A DNA stretch of 64,000 bases, taken from positions 434,001 through 498,000 of the forward strand of contig NZ_JAUFQT010000002.1 in the NCBI RefSeq assembly GCF_030409905.1. The letters run 5' to 3'. The stretch comes from Echinicola jeungdonensis. Lineage in GTDB: Bacteria; Bacteroidota; Bacteroidia; Cytophagales; Cyclobacteriaceae. How positions within the stretch are numbered: position 1 is the stretch's first letter; each line of letters opens with the position of its first letter. The notes under the pieces are model-generated. The model was not told where the DNA came from. It did not search any database and saw nothing but the letters and a program-made list of their open reading frames with translations. Positions 39,609 through 47,746 of this stretch are shown in pieces. A program made the translations under genes and the position numbers.

Positions 39609-40092
39609 ATTGAATTGATTTTAGATGAAACAAAACTTGCGGTAATCAAAAATTAGCGGGTCAGTTGGTGGTTGGGTAATACTTGTCAAACAGGTATACA
39701 ATTTACCTAAAATACTTTAAAAATAATTTAGTACAACTGTTTCTTTTTCTGAAGGATAGGGTAGATGGAAATGAGGAAAATAGGGAGGAGAAAGATGGGT
39801 TAATGTAATAGTGGTAGGAATTTTATTAAATCAACTGGAGGACATCAATATTATTTCGAATGGGGAGAAAAAGGATTATCCGAGATTGGAATAGGATATA
39901 TTCAAAATAAGTACCAGAGGCACACATCATCTTGTAACCTAGGAATTCATCCCTAGTGAAAATAGCCAAATAGCACCACAAAAGTGGCAGCGCCACGGCA
40001 GGTGAAATATATTGAAAGGAAGAGACTTAATTTATTAACAGCTTTAAATCAACCATACCTAAAGGCATTCCCGGTAACTATTCTTAAATCTC

Positions 40093-40110
40093 TAGAGCGG
40101 GTTAAAACCC
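40093..40110. repeat. Small hairpin in the gap 39609-40273
   Basis: GCGGGTT-aa-AACCCGC, a palindrome of a kind often seen between genes in this group. The 665-base gap holds this and a short open stretch without a start codon at 39804-39956; I see no other feature. Confidence 0.45.
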
Positions 40111-40273
40111 GCCCTTACAATACTAGTCATGCCTAGCTGTATTTATCTTGCCCAAAAAATATTTATTTCAGTAATTTCAAAAACCCAGAAGAACTCCACT
40201 AATTACACAAATTAAATTGGATATATTTTTATTTTCAAATTATTTCGACCGTCCAACCTTCCAATCTTAAAAC

Positions 40274-41083
40274 TTAATCAACCACTTCCTCACTTGTTTT
40301 GCCTGAGACGATTTCTAGCAACATTTCCGGTTCATCGGTGGTAATAAAGTCAGTCCCTTCTTCCAATAACCAGAGCATATCTTCTCTGTTATTGACCGTC
40401 CAGGAATTGATGGTTAAACCCAACTCCCTTGCTTCCTGAATCCATTGGGGATTCTCCTTTAATACTTTATAGTGGTAATCCAATCCCAAAAATCCATCCT
40501 CTTTGAGCTCCGCAGGGCTTTTGTCCCCATTAAGATAGGAAACCCGGGCATTTGGGTCCATCTCAATCACCTTTTTTCCCGCCTCATAGTCAAAAGTGAT
40601 ATAATCCACCCAATTTTCTGCCTTTAGTGACCAGACCAAATCCACTGATTTTTGGGCAATTTTAACACTTCTTTCCTGGCTGATTTCCGAGGGTTTGATT
40701 TCCAATATCAGCTTGGTTTTGGTTTGATCCATTCCTTCTTTCAAATATTCTTCCAGCGTGGGAAGGTGTTCCCCATTGGACAGTTTTTGGGTCAGCAAAC
40801 TGGCATAGCTGGTTGTTTCAATGGGCATTCCATAGAAATCGGCATCATGGTTGACCACCAAAACCTCATCTTTGGTCATCCAAACATCAAATTCAGTCCC
40901 TTCACAGCCCAATTCGATGGCCCGGTTCAGGGAAGCCAAAGAATTTTGGGGAAGCTCTTGGGACTTCCAGGCACCACGGTGGGCAATGACTTTATTTTGA
41001 AGAAATGTTTCTTTTTGAGGTGTACAGGAAAGGGTCATAAAGAATAATAGAAATGCGGCCAATACTTTTGATAAAGGGCTCAT
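40274..41083 (-). CDS. Glycerophosphodiester phosphodiesterase, lipoprotein
   Basis: Hydrolyses glycerophosphodiesters to glycerol-3-phosphate and an alcohol. It is 269 residues long with a signal and lipobox (MTLSC, Cys near residue 20). The GDPD active site is complete: the catalytic His in IAHRGAW (about 33-39), metal-binding Glu/Asp in CEGTEFDVW (about 59-67), the second His in VVNHDADF (about 76-83), Glu in LILEIKP, and the C-terminal NSWTVNNREDMLWLL. It is periplasmic or on the outer membrane. A single-gene unit with no related neighbours. Confidence 0.93.
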   Translation of the reverse strand: MSPLSKVLAAFLLFFMTLSCTPQKETFLQNKVIAHRGAWKSQELPQNSLASLNRAIELGCEGTEFDVWMTKDEVLVVNHDADFYGMPIETTSYASLLTQKLSNGEHLPTLEEYLKEGMDQTKTKLILEIKPSEISQERSVKIAQKSVDLVWSLKAENWVDYITFDYEAGKKVIEMDPNARVSYLNGDKSPAELKEDGFLGLDYHYKVLKENPQWIQEARELGLTINSWTVNNREDMLWLLEEGTDFITTDEPEMLLEIVSGKTSEEVVD

Positions 41084-41181
41084 TTTGGTGGTTTTTTAAT
41101 ATCAATTAAAATTCTAGCAAATGTATTAAAAAGGTGTGAATCAAGTGTTTATTTGATTGAAAATTAATAAAGAATTAATAT

Positions 41182-41290
41182 CCAATACTTTTTGGCAACA
41201 AAGTCTCAAAGGTGATTTTAAGGGTTAACTATATACCGGTGCACAAAGAAATAAAATAACAATTGAAAAGACATTCAAAACATCTGAATC
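41182..41290 (+). pseudogene. Possible remnant of a HigB-like toxin upstream of higA
   Basis: Just upstream of the HigA-like gene one frame reads GNKVSKVILRVNYIPVHKEI before a stop, and another continues KITIEKTFKTSES up to the antitoxin start. HigB toxins end with a stretch of the form GN-Y-R-L...VNY...WIGTH-EYDKI, so this looks like a decayed toxin 3' end with deletions. No complete frame exists. The evidence is weak because the match is short. Confidence 0.3.
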
Positions 41291-41650
41291 ATGATCAAGT
41301 CAGAAAAAGAATACAGTGCCATTAATGAAAGAATAGAAGAGCTACTTTCTGTTCCCGAAAATATAGAAAACCCAGATGCTAAAGGTTATGTGGAATTGAA
41401 CTTACTCTCAGATTTGGTTGCAGATTATGAAGAAAAACATCACCCTATCAAGTCTCCAAGTCTTACAGAAGCCATAGGACTCCGTATGCACGAACGTGGA
41501 TTGAACCAAAAAGCACTTTCGGAATATTTAGGGGTAAGCACTTCTAGAATAAGCGAATATCTTAACGGAAAAAGCGAACATTACTTAAAGATTGCACGGG
41601 AAATAAGCCGGAAATTAGAAATTGAAGCATCTATTGTACTAGGGGTATAG
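41291..41650 (+). CDS. HigA-like antitoxin / HTH regulator
   Basis: A 119-residue protein with an N-terminal acidic helical part (MIKSEKEYSAINERIEELLS) and a C-terminal Xre-type helix-turn-helix (about 70-110: MHERGLNQKALSEYLGVSTS then RISEYLNGK). This is the layout of HigA antitoxins of the HigBA type, in which the toxin gene comes first. Upstream only a toxin-like fragment is visible, so this looks like an orphan antitoxin. It may still bind DNA or guard against related toxins elsewhere. Confidence 0.8.
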   Translation: MIKSEKEYSAINERIEELLSVPENIENPDAKGYVELNLLSDLVADYEEKHHPIKSPSLTEAIGLRMHERGLNQKALSEYLGVSTSRISEYLNGKSEHYLKIAREISRKLEIEASIVLGV

Positions 41651-41851
41651 CAAACATCTGCTGATGGACGTTTTATTTTGGCTTTTCTACCTTCGGAATG
41701 GGGTTTTATTAAATCGAACTGAGGTTATTAAGAAACCCAATATTTCTACAATTTGACAATTCAACAATACCACAAATAACCAGTTGTTCATAAATTATAA
41801 TTAATCGAAATGCTGAATTTTAAATTGATTAGATGTGGAAATACTCAATCC

Positions 41852-42562
41852 TTAACTTTCCCTTTTAATGACTTTTATTTTATCAGTGGAAAGCTTTTCT
41901 ACATTTCCTAAATTTTCAGATGGGCCCATATTGCCAATAGTTGGAACATCGTTGATAAAAGCTTGTAAATAATAGTTGCCTGTGTAAGCTCTTTTTTCTA
42001 AAAATTTAACCATCCGGTGCAGATCTTCCTGGCTGATCAGGTCAGAATGGACCGTAGTCCTAACTTCAAAATCAATTTTGGAATGGATCAAAAGATGGAG
42101 GGATTTTTCAAAATTACTGAATTCATAAGCCCCGGTTATCATATGGTAATTTTTGGGAAGTGATTTGAAATCCAATGCCACATAATCCACCAAATTGTAA
42201 TCCAAAAGTAGCTGAAGACGCATTGGTAAGGAACCATTGGTATCCACCTTTACCAACATCCCCATTTTTTTGGCTTCCCGGGCAAGGATAAATGCTTCCT
42301 TATGAAGGGTACATTCCCCACCACTCAATACTACTCCATCCAACAAATTTTTTCTGGATTGAATGAATTCCAAAGCTTGGTTTAGGAATAGTTTCCCCTT
42401 CCCCTGGACTATATCCGGATTATAACAATACTGGCAACGCATATTACAGCCTGCAAACCAAATAATGCAGGCTGTTTTGTCCGGAAAGTCTAATAAAGTA
42501 AAAGGGGTAATATTATAAATTGGCCTTATGGCATTCCTCTGTAAAATGGACCCTTTGCTCAT
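41852..42562 (-). CDS. nrdG: Anaerobic ribonucleotide reductase activating enzyme
   Basis: A radical-SAM enzyme that generates the glycyl radical on NrdD. It has 236 residues. The [4Fe-4S] cluster motif is CNMRCQYC (about 39-46), preceded by LLDFPDKTACIIWFAG, and the SAM-binding GGE motif is in GVVLSGGECTLH (about 76-87). An AGGAGA ribosome-binding site lies 2 bases before the ATG at 42562. The start lies inside the last third of the small glycyl-radical gene (50-base overlap), so nrdD, the tail gene and nrdG form one transcript. Confidence 0.95.
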   Translation of the reverse strand: MSKGSILQRNAIRPIYNITPFTLLDFPDKTACIIWFAGCNMRCQYCYNPDIVQGKGKLFLNQALEFIQSRKNLLDGVVLSGGECTLHKEAFILAREAKKMGMLVKVDTNGSLPMRLQLLLDYNLVDYVALDFKSLPKNYHMITGAYEFSNFEKSLHLLIHSKIDFEVRTTVHSDLISQEDLHRMVKFLEKRAYTGNYYLQAFINDVPTIGNMGPSENLGNVEKLSTDKIKVIKRES

Positions 42563-42692
42563 GTTCTCCTTTTTTTCCGATGTTGAAACTTTCTACCGGC
42601 CGGTAATACCCCATCACCCGGGTATAAACCAGACATTTTGTTCTTTTTTCGGTATGTTTTTCTAATAAGTTGGTGTTTAGAATTTTTTGCAT
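42513..42692 (-). CDS. Separately encoded glycyl-radical tail of anaerobic RNR
   Basis: A 59-residue gene starting 4 bases after the nrdD stop (ATG at 42692, stop at 42513-42515). The protein contains TRVMGYYRPVESFNIGKK (about 24-41) followed by GEHEQRVHF. This matches the C-terminal radical loop of class III reductases, R-V-x-G-Y-x-R-P-V-x-x-x-N-x-G-K-x-E, with the radical glycine at residue 28. The 699-residue NrdD itself ends at the zinc site and lacks this motif. The tail is in the +1 frame relative to nrdD. Either it is a natural split subunit that docks on NrdD or an old frameshift separated the domain. I recall short NrdD-tail proteins being annotated in other bacteria but cannot check this. 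Confidence 0.82.
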   Translation of the reverse strand: MQKILNTNLLEKHTEKRTKCLVYTRVMGYYRPVESFNIGKKGEHEQRVHFTEECHKANL

Positions 42693-42696
42693 GGAT

Positions 42697-44796
42697 TTAA
42701 TTGATTTGGTTTAATTGATCGATTAAAATTTCATCACATTTGGGACAATACTGGTGCTCGCCGTTGAGATATCCATGTTCAGGACAAATGCTAAATACTG
42801 GAGTCATAGTAATATAGGGCAAGCGGAAATTGGAAATGACTTTTCTTAATAAATTTCTACAGGCTTCCGGTGAACTGATTTTTTCCCGCATATAAAGGTG
42901 AAGCACCGTTCCGCCCGTGTACTTACATTGTAATTCATCCTGTAGCTGCAAAGCTTCAAATGGATCATCTGTATGATGGACGGGAAGCTGTGAACTGTTG
43001 GTGTAATAAATCTGCTCCCCTTGACCCGCTTGAATAATGCCAGGAAACCTTTTTTTATCTTCTTTGGCAAACCGGTAGGTGGTTCCTTCAGCAGGAGTGG
43101 CCTCCAGGTTATATAAGTTGCCCGTGGTTTCCTGGTAGTTTTTTATCTTTTGACGGATATGATCAAGGATTTCCTTGGCCAGTTCCATGCCATCAGGATG
43201 AGTGATATTGGATTTCCCTTGTGTAAAATTCAGGATCATTTCATTCATCCCATTGACCCCAATGGTAGAAAAATGATTCCTGAAATGGGGCAAATACCTT
43301 TTGGTGTATGGATAAAGGCCTCGATCATACATTTCCTGAACCATTTTTCTTTTCTTTTCCAGGGTGGATTTTGCCAAGTCCATCAATTGGTCCAAACGCT
43401 CATAAAGTTTGCCCTTTTGTCCTTTGAAAAGATAACCCAATCGGGCCATATTGATAGTGACCACGCCTATACTTCCTGTCATTTCCGCACTTCCAAACAA
43501 TCCATTTCCTCTTTTCAACAATTCCCTTAGATCCAGTTGAAGCCGGCAACACATACTTCTGACGGCATTGGGTTTGTAAGCATTGGGATTTTCTTTCCGG
43601 TTTCCATTTTCATCCAAAATAAATTGGCTTCCAATAAAGTTTTGAAAATAGGAAGAGCCTGTTTTGGCCGTATTTTCAAATAAGAGGTCTGTATTTTTCC
43701 CATACCAATCAAATTCCTCCGTAATATTCACAGTAGGAATGGGAAAGGTGAATGGTTGACCATTGGCATCTCCTTCTGTCATAATGGTGTAATAGGCCTT
43801 GTTGATCAGGTCCATTTCCGGTTTGAAATGCTTATAACTTAATTCCCCGGGAGTGTTGACCCCTCTTTGACGGGCTTTTTCCATTAAATCAGGGTCAACA
43901 CAATTTTTGAAAAGGTGGTGGTTTTGTTTCGTTGGAAATTGATCCTTAAGGTCTTCGGGAACTTCCCAGTCCAGGGTAATATTGGTAAATGGAGATTGTC
44001 CCCATCTGGCCGGAACATTCAGATTGTAAATAAAACTTCTCACCGCTTTCAGAATTTCGGAGTAGGTCAATTGGTCTTTAAAGACATAAGGTGCCAGGTA
44101 GGTATCGAAGGAACTGAAAGCCTGGGCACCTGCCCATTCACTTTGCAGGATACCCAGAAAATTCGCCATTTGACCTAAGGCTTCCCTAAAGTGGGAGGGG
44201 GCTTTGCTCTCAATTCTTCCTCGAACTCCATTAAAACCCTCATTGAGCAAAGCCCTTAAACTCCAGCCCGCACAATATCCTGTAAGACAATCCAGGTCAT
44301 GAATATGGATGTCCCCATTTCTATGGGCATAACCTTCCTCTTTGTTATAAACTTTATCCAACCAATAATTGGCGATGATCTTACCAGCCACATTATTCAC
44401 CAGTCCCGCATTGGAATAGGAAGTATTGGCATTGGCATTGACTCTCCAGTCTGTCTCTTGAATATACTCTTCTATAGTTTGGGTACTATTGACATAAGTA
44501 GTATCATCATTCAGGCCTGCAATATGTTCACGCTGTAATTTTCGGGTATGCCTGTATAGCATAAAAGAACGCATTACTTCAAAGTATTGGTACTGGAATA
44601 ATACTTTTTCAATGCAATCTTGAATGTCCTCTACTGCCCATGTGGTTTTCATTTTTAGGGTTTCGATAATATCCTTGAAGGATTCTGGATCAAATGGGAT
44701 TTGGACACTTTTGAACGCCTTTTCCAAGGCGTCTTTTATTTTATAAGGTTGGAATTTCTCGTAGTTACCGTTTCTTTTTATGACGAAATGTTCCAT
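42697..44796 (-). CDS. nrdD: Anaerobic (class III) ribonucleoside-triphosphate reductase, catalytic part
   Basis: Reduces ribonucleotides to deoxyribonucleotides without oxygen. The 699 residues start with an ATP-cone domain (about 3-95: VIKRNGNYEKFQPYKIKDAL), then the ten-stranded barrel with HIHDLDCLTGYCAGWSLRAL (about 155-174), TNITLDWEVPEDL, FPIPTVNITEEFDW, SMCCRLQLD (catalytic Cys region) and GSIGVVTINMARLGY. The C-terminus has the zinc site CPEHGYLNGEHQYCPKCDE and stops there. The radical glycine loop is missing and is supplied by the 59-residue gene directly downstream. It diverges from the 601-residue unknown gene across a 182-base region with an FNR-like palindrome. Confidence 0.95.
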   Translation of the reverse strand: MEHFVIKRNGNYEKFQPYKIKDALEKAFKSVQIPFDPESFKDIIETLKMKTTWAVEDIQDCIEKVLFQYQYFEVMRSFMLYRHTRKLQREHIAGLNDDTTYVNSTQTIEEYIQETDWRVNANANTSYSNAGLVNNVAGKIIANYWLDKVYNKEEGYAHRNGDIHIHDLDCLTGYCAGWSLRALLNEGFNGVRGRIESKAPSHFREALGQMANFLGILQSEWAGAQAFSSFDTYLAPYVFKDQLTYSEILKAVRSFIYNLNVPARWGQSPFTNITLDWEVPEDLKDQFPTKQNHHLFKNCVDPDLMEKARQRGVNTPGELSYKHFKPEMDLINKAYYTIMTEGDANGQPFTFPIPTVNITEEFDWYGKNTDLLFENTAKTGSSYFQNFIGSQFILDENGNRKENPNAYKPNAVRSMCCRLQLDLRELLKRGNGLFGSAEMTGSIGVVTINMARLGYLFKGQKGKLYERLDQLMDLAKSTLEKKRKMVQEMYDRGLYPYTKRYLPHFRNHFSTIGVNGMNEMILNFTQGKSNITHPDGMELAKEILDHIRQKIKNYQETTGNLYNLEATPAEGTTYRFAKEDKKRFPGIIQAGQGEQIYYTNSSQLPVHHTDDPFEALQLQDELQCKYTGGTVLHLYMREKISSPEACRNLLRKVISNFRLPYITMTPVFSICPEHGYLNGEHQYCPKCDEILIDQLNQIN

Positions 44797-44878
44797 GAAG
44801 AATAGGCTTTTGGTTAAAAATTTTCTTCAAGGTAGCTCACCTGGATTGGCCTTGCTACAACATATATCATATCCAATC

Positions 44879-44892
44879 ATGATAAAAATCAT
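44879..44892. promoter_or_regulatory. FNR/CRP-type palindrome between nrdD and the divergent operon
   Basis: ATGAT-AAAA-ATCAT is a perfect palindrome holding the TGAT-N4-ATCA core of FNR sites. It is in the 182-base divergent region, 83 bases from the nrdD ATG and 87 from the ATG of the unknown gene, so one site could control both. No FNR gene is in the window. Confidence 0.5.
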
Positions 44893-44978
44893 ACCTTTTT
44901 GTCCTAAATAATTGGGCTTTTAGAAATAGTTTTGCAAGAGATTAAAAGTTGATTTTGAATAACAAATCCAATATTTCT

Positions 44979-46784
44979 ATGAACCACAAAAATCGAAACC
45001 CTCATCAATTTCATATTCCTGTGATGGGGCTGGGATATACCGTTGACTCACCATTGAAAGTGGCCAGGTTTGGAATATCCAGCGTGGTTTCCATTATGGA
45101 AGATGAGCTCATTGAACAGATGAGAAAAGTCTATAGCCAAAAACTTAATTTACCTTTTACTATTATTGACCAAGGTTCAAAAGATGCCAGAGCAAAGCGG
45201 ATCACAGCCTATTTGGACTTATTGGATGATATTATTCAAGGTCAAATAAAAGAGCTTAAGGAACAGCCTTTTGGTGAAGGAAAGGAGGTTGACCAATATT
45301 TTGAGATGCTTCCTTCATCCCATTGGCTTTCTATTATGTATAATAAAATGAAAACAGCTGGGCCTGAAGACAGGGTATTGTGGCAAAAACTATTGAGAAG
45401 ATCCATAACTCCGGGAAGTGTGGATGTGAATATTATGACCAAGGTGGACAAACTCAGTTATGATGAAAATGGTCAGCCACTCCCTCGTGAGTTTTCTGAC
45501 GGTTTGGCTGCCTTGCGAGGTTTTGCCCAAAGCAAATTAAATGCTTCAGTAGTCTTTTCAGCTGGGTTAAACCCAGCCTTATTTAGCTATACAGCAACAT
45601 TTGGGGATTTTTTTCCAGATAAAAATGGAGACATCAAGAAAAAAATAATATTAAAAGTCAGCGATTTTAGATCAGCATTGATCCAGGGAAAATTTCTAGC
45701 CAAAAAAGGATTATGGGTATCAGAGTTTCGCGTAGAATCTGGGTTAAACTGTGGAGGGCATGCTTTTGCCACCGATGGAATGTTGATGGGCCCCATATTG
45801 GAAGAGTTTAAAACCAAAAGGGAAGAGCTCTCCAATACCCTTTGGGATTTATGCAAAGAAGTTTGGAATAATGAAGGAAAACAAATTCCCCAGTTTCCTT
45901 TAAATCCGAAAATAACCGCGCAGGGAGGTATAGGAAATTCTATGGAACAGCAGTTTTTATTGGATTATTATTCCCTCGATGGGACAGGCTGGGGAAGCCC
46001 CTTTCTCATGGTACCGGAAGCCACCTCAGTGGATAACGAAACCCTTCAAAAATTGGTCGATGCCAAAAAAGAAGATTTTTACTTAAGTCATGCTTCTCCT
46101 TTAGGGGTACCCTTTAATAATTTAAGGACCAGCAGTGCAGAAAAACAAAGAAAGGAACGGATAGCCAAAAACCGACCGGGGAGCCCTTGCTACAAAAAGG
46201 TATTGTCCTCTAATACAGAATTTACCGATCAACCAATTTGCACTGCATCCCGGCAATATCAGCACCTTAAATTAAAACAATTAAAAAAAGACCTGGGTGA
46301 CAACGATCAATTTCAGGAAAAAGCCAACCAGATCATGGAAAAAGATTGTTTGTGTGAAGGGTTGGGTGCACCTGCTTTACTGGCCAATGGAACCCAACCC
46401 CCCAGAAACCTGAATGCGGTTACCATTTGTCCAGGACCCAATTTGGCCTATTTCAAAGGGATTTATAGTCTCAAGGAAATGGTGGACCATATATATGGAA
46501 AAGCCAATTTGAAGCTAGATCCTCAAAGACCCCAAATGTTTATCAAAGAACTCCAGCTATATGTGGATTATTTTAAAAAGGAAGTTCAAAAATATGTAGT
46601 TGAGCAGAGCCCTAAGTTAGAATCCTATCTGGATCGTTTCAGAAACAATCTTTTGGATGGCATGCAATATTACCAGGAACTGTTTGCTGGGCAGAAAGAC
46701 GGTTTCCAAGCTTTGACAACTCAATTAAAAAATGAGTTGACCAGGATTCAAAAAGAATTGGAGGCCCCAAATATGGCAGTTTGA
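44979..46784 (+). CDS. Uncharacterised 601-residue protein, possibly FMN-dependent, in the nadA-nadB-queD operon
   Basis: No function is recognised. I place the start at the ATG at 44979 (MNHKNRNPHQFHIPVMG); the frame also has a TTG at 44949. The layout suggests a flavin TIM barrel of the nitronate monooxygenase/FabK type: HIPVMGLGYTVDSPLKVARF (residues 11-30), ESGLNCGGHAFATDG (near 260) where that family has EAGGH, and ITAQGGIG (near 315) followed by DGTGWGSPFLMVPEAT where it has AAGGI and GTRF. After the barrel come cysteines in GSPCYKK, QPICTASRQ, KDCLCEGLG and TICPGPN, which might bind a cluster. A helical C-terminal tail follows (about 510-601). It is the first gene of an operon (20 bases to nadA). 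The flavin idea is inference from pattern only. Confidence 0.6.
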   Translation: MNHKNRNPHQFHIPVMGLGYTVDSPLKVARFGISSVVSIMEDELIEQMRKVYSQKLNLPFTIIDQGSKDARAKRITAYLDLLDDIIQGQIKELKEQPFGEGKEVDQYFEMLPSSHWLSIMYNKMKTAGPEDRVLWQKLLRRSITPGSVDVNIMTKVDKLSYDENGQPLPREFSDGLAALRGFAQSKLNASVVFSAGLNPALFSYTATFGDFFPDKNGDIKKKIILKVSDFRSALIQGKFLAKKGLWVSEFRVESGLNCGGHAFATDGMLMGPILEEFKTKREELSNTLWDLCKEVWNNEGKQIPQFPLNPKITAQGGIGNSMEQQFLLDYYSLDGTGWGSPFLMVPEATSVDNETLQKLVDAKKEDFYLSHASPLGVPFNNLRTSSAEKQRKERIAKNRPGSPCYKKVLSSNTEFTDQPICTASRQYQHLKLKQLKKDLGDNDQFQEKANQIMEKDCLCEGLGAPALLANGTQPPRNLNAVTICPGPNLAYFKGIYSLKEMVDHIYGKANLKLDPQRPQMFIKELQLYVDYFKKEVQKYVVEQSPKLESYLDRFRNNLLDGMQYYQELFAGQKDGFQALTTQLKNELTRIQKELEAPNMAV

Positions 46785-46804
46785 TTGATAAAAACGATTA
46801 AGGC

Positions 46805-47740
46805 ATGTACAATAGTGAAGAATTAAAGGATAAAATCCTGAAGCTAAAAAAGGAGAAGAATGCGGTTATTCTGGCCCATTATTACCAGGAGGAGGCCATT
46901 CAGGATATTGCTGATTTTGTAGGTGACAGTTTGGAATTGTCCAGAAAGGCAAGTCAAACGGATTCCGAAATTATTGTTTTTGCAGGAGTTCATTTTATGG
47001 CAGAGACTGCAAAAATTCTCAATCCAAACAAAAAAGTATTATTACCGGATTTGGATGCTGGATGTTCCCTTGCGGATGCCTGCTCAGCAGATGAATTTGC
47101 AAATTTCCGTTACCAGTATCCCGATCATTTGGCCATCAGTTATATCAATTGCTCTGCGGAGGTAAAAGCCATGAGTGATTTAATTTGCACCTCTGCCAAT
47201 GCTGTTAAAATCATCCAATCTATTCCCAAAGGCCAGCCAATTCTTTTTGCCCCGGATAAAAACCTGGGGAAATATTTGATCAGGGAAACCGGCAGGGATA
47301 TGTTGCTTTGGGAGGGGGCTTGTATGGTTCATGAGGCCTTTTCAATAGAGAAAATCATGGAAGTCTGGAAAAAATATCCCAAAGCTAAGTTGGTGGCCCA
47401 TCCGGAATCAGAGCCCCACTTGCTAAAAGTTGCAGATTTTGTGGGGTCCACCTCTGCCATGTTAAAGTTTGTTCAAAAAGATGATCACCCTTCTTATATC
47501 ATTGCCACCGAAGCCGGAATTTTACATGAAATGCAAAAGGCTGTTCCGCAAAAGGTATTAATTCCGGCTCCCAGCCATGAAAATAATACTTGTGCCTGCA
47601 GTGAATGTGCTTTTATGAAAATGAATTCTTTGGAAAATTTATATCAATGTTTAAAACTTGGAGCACCGGAAATCACCTTGGATCCTGATATCCAAACCAA
47701 AGCCTTATTACCCATTCAAAAAATGTTAAACATAAGCTAA
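46805..47740 (+). CDS. nadA: Quinolinate synthase A
   Basis: Condenses iminoaspartate with dihydroxyacetone phosphate to quinolinate, using an oxygen-sensitive [4Fe-4S] cluster. It has 311 residues, the compact form of NadA. The cluster cysteines are expected in DAGCSLADAC (about 83-92), GACMVHEAF (about 172-180) and NNTCACSECAFM (about 260-271); AHYYQ near residue 25 and the AHPESEPHLLKVADFVGSTS stretch are typical. It is followed 6 bases later by nadB, and the two act in sequence on aspartate. Confidence 0.96.
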   Translation: MYNSEELKDKILKLKKEKNAVILAHYYQEEAIQDIADFVGDSLELSRKASQTDSEIIVFAGVHFMAETAKILNPNKKVLLPDLDAGCSLADACSADEFANFRYQYPDHLAISYINCSAEVKAMSDLICTSANAVKIIQSIPKGQPILFAPDKNLGKYLIRETGRDMLLWEGACMVHEAFSIEKIMEVWKKYPKAKLVAHPESEPHLLKVADFVGSTSAMLKFVQKDDHPSYIIATEAGILHEMQKAVPQKVLIPAPSHENNTCACSECAFMKMNSLENLYQCLKLGAPEITLDPDIQTKALLPIQKMLNIS

Positions 47741-47746
47741 ATAGCC

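Noticed and set aside
39804..39956. Open stretch reading NFIKSTGGHQYYFEWGEKG, possible gene remnant
   Set aside because: No start codon or ribosome-binding site, about 50 codons only, and no family that I recognise.
44949..44978. TTG start 10 codons upstream of the 601-residue protein
   Set aside because: The ATG at 44979 directly precedes the well-formed part; the extra residues are Asn/Ser-rich and no ribosome-binding site favours TTG.
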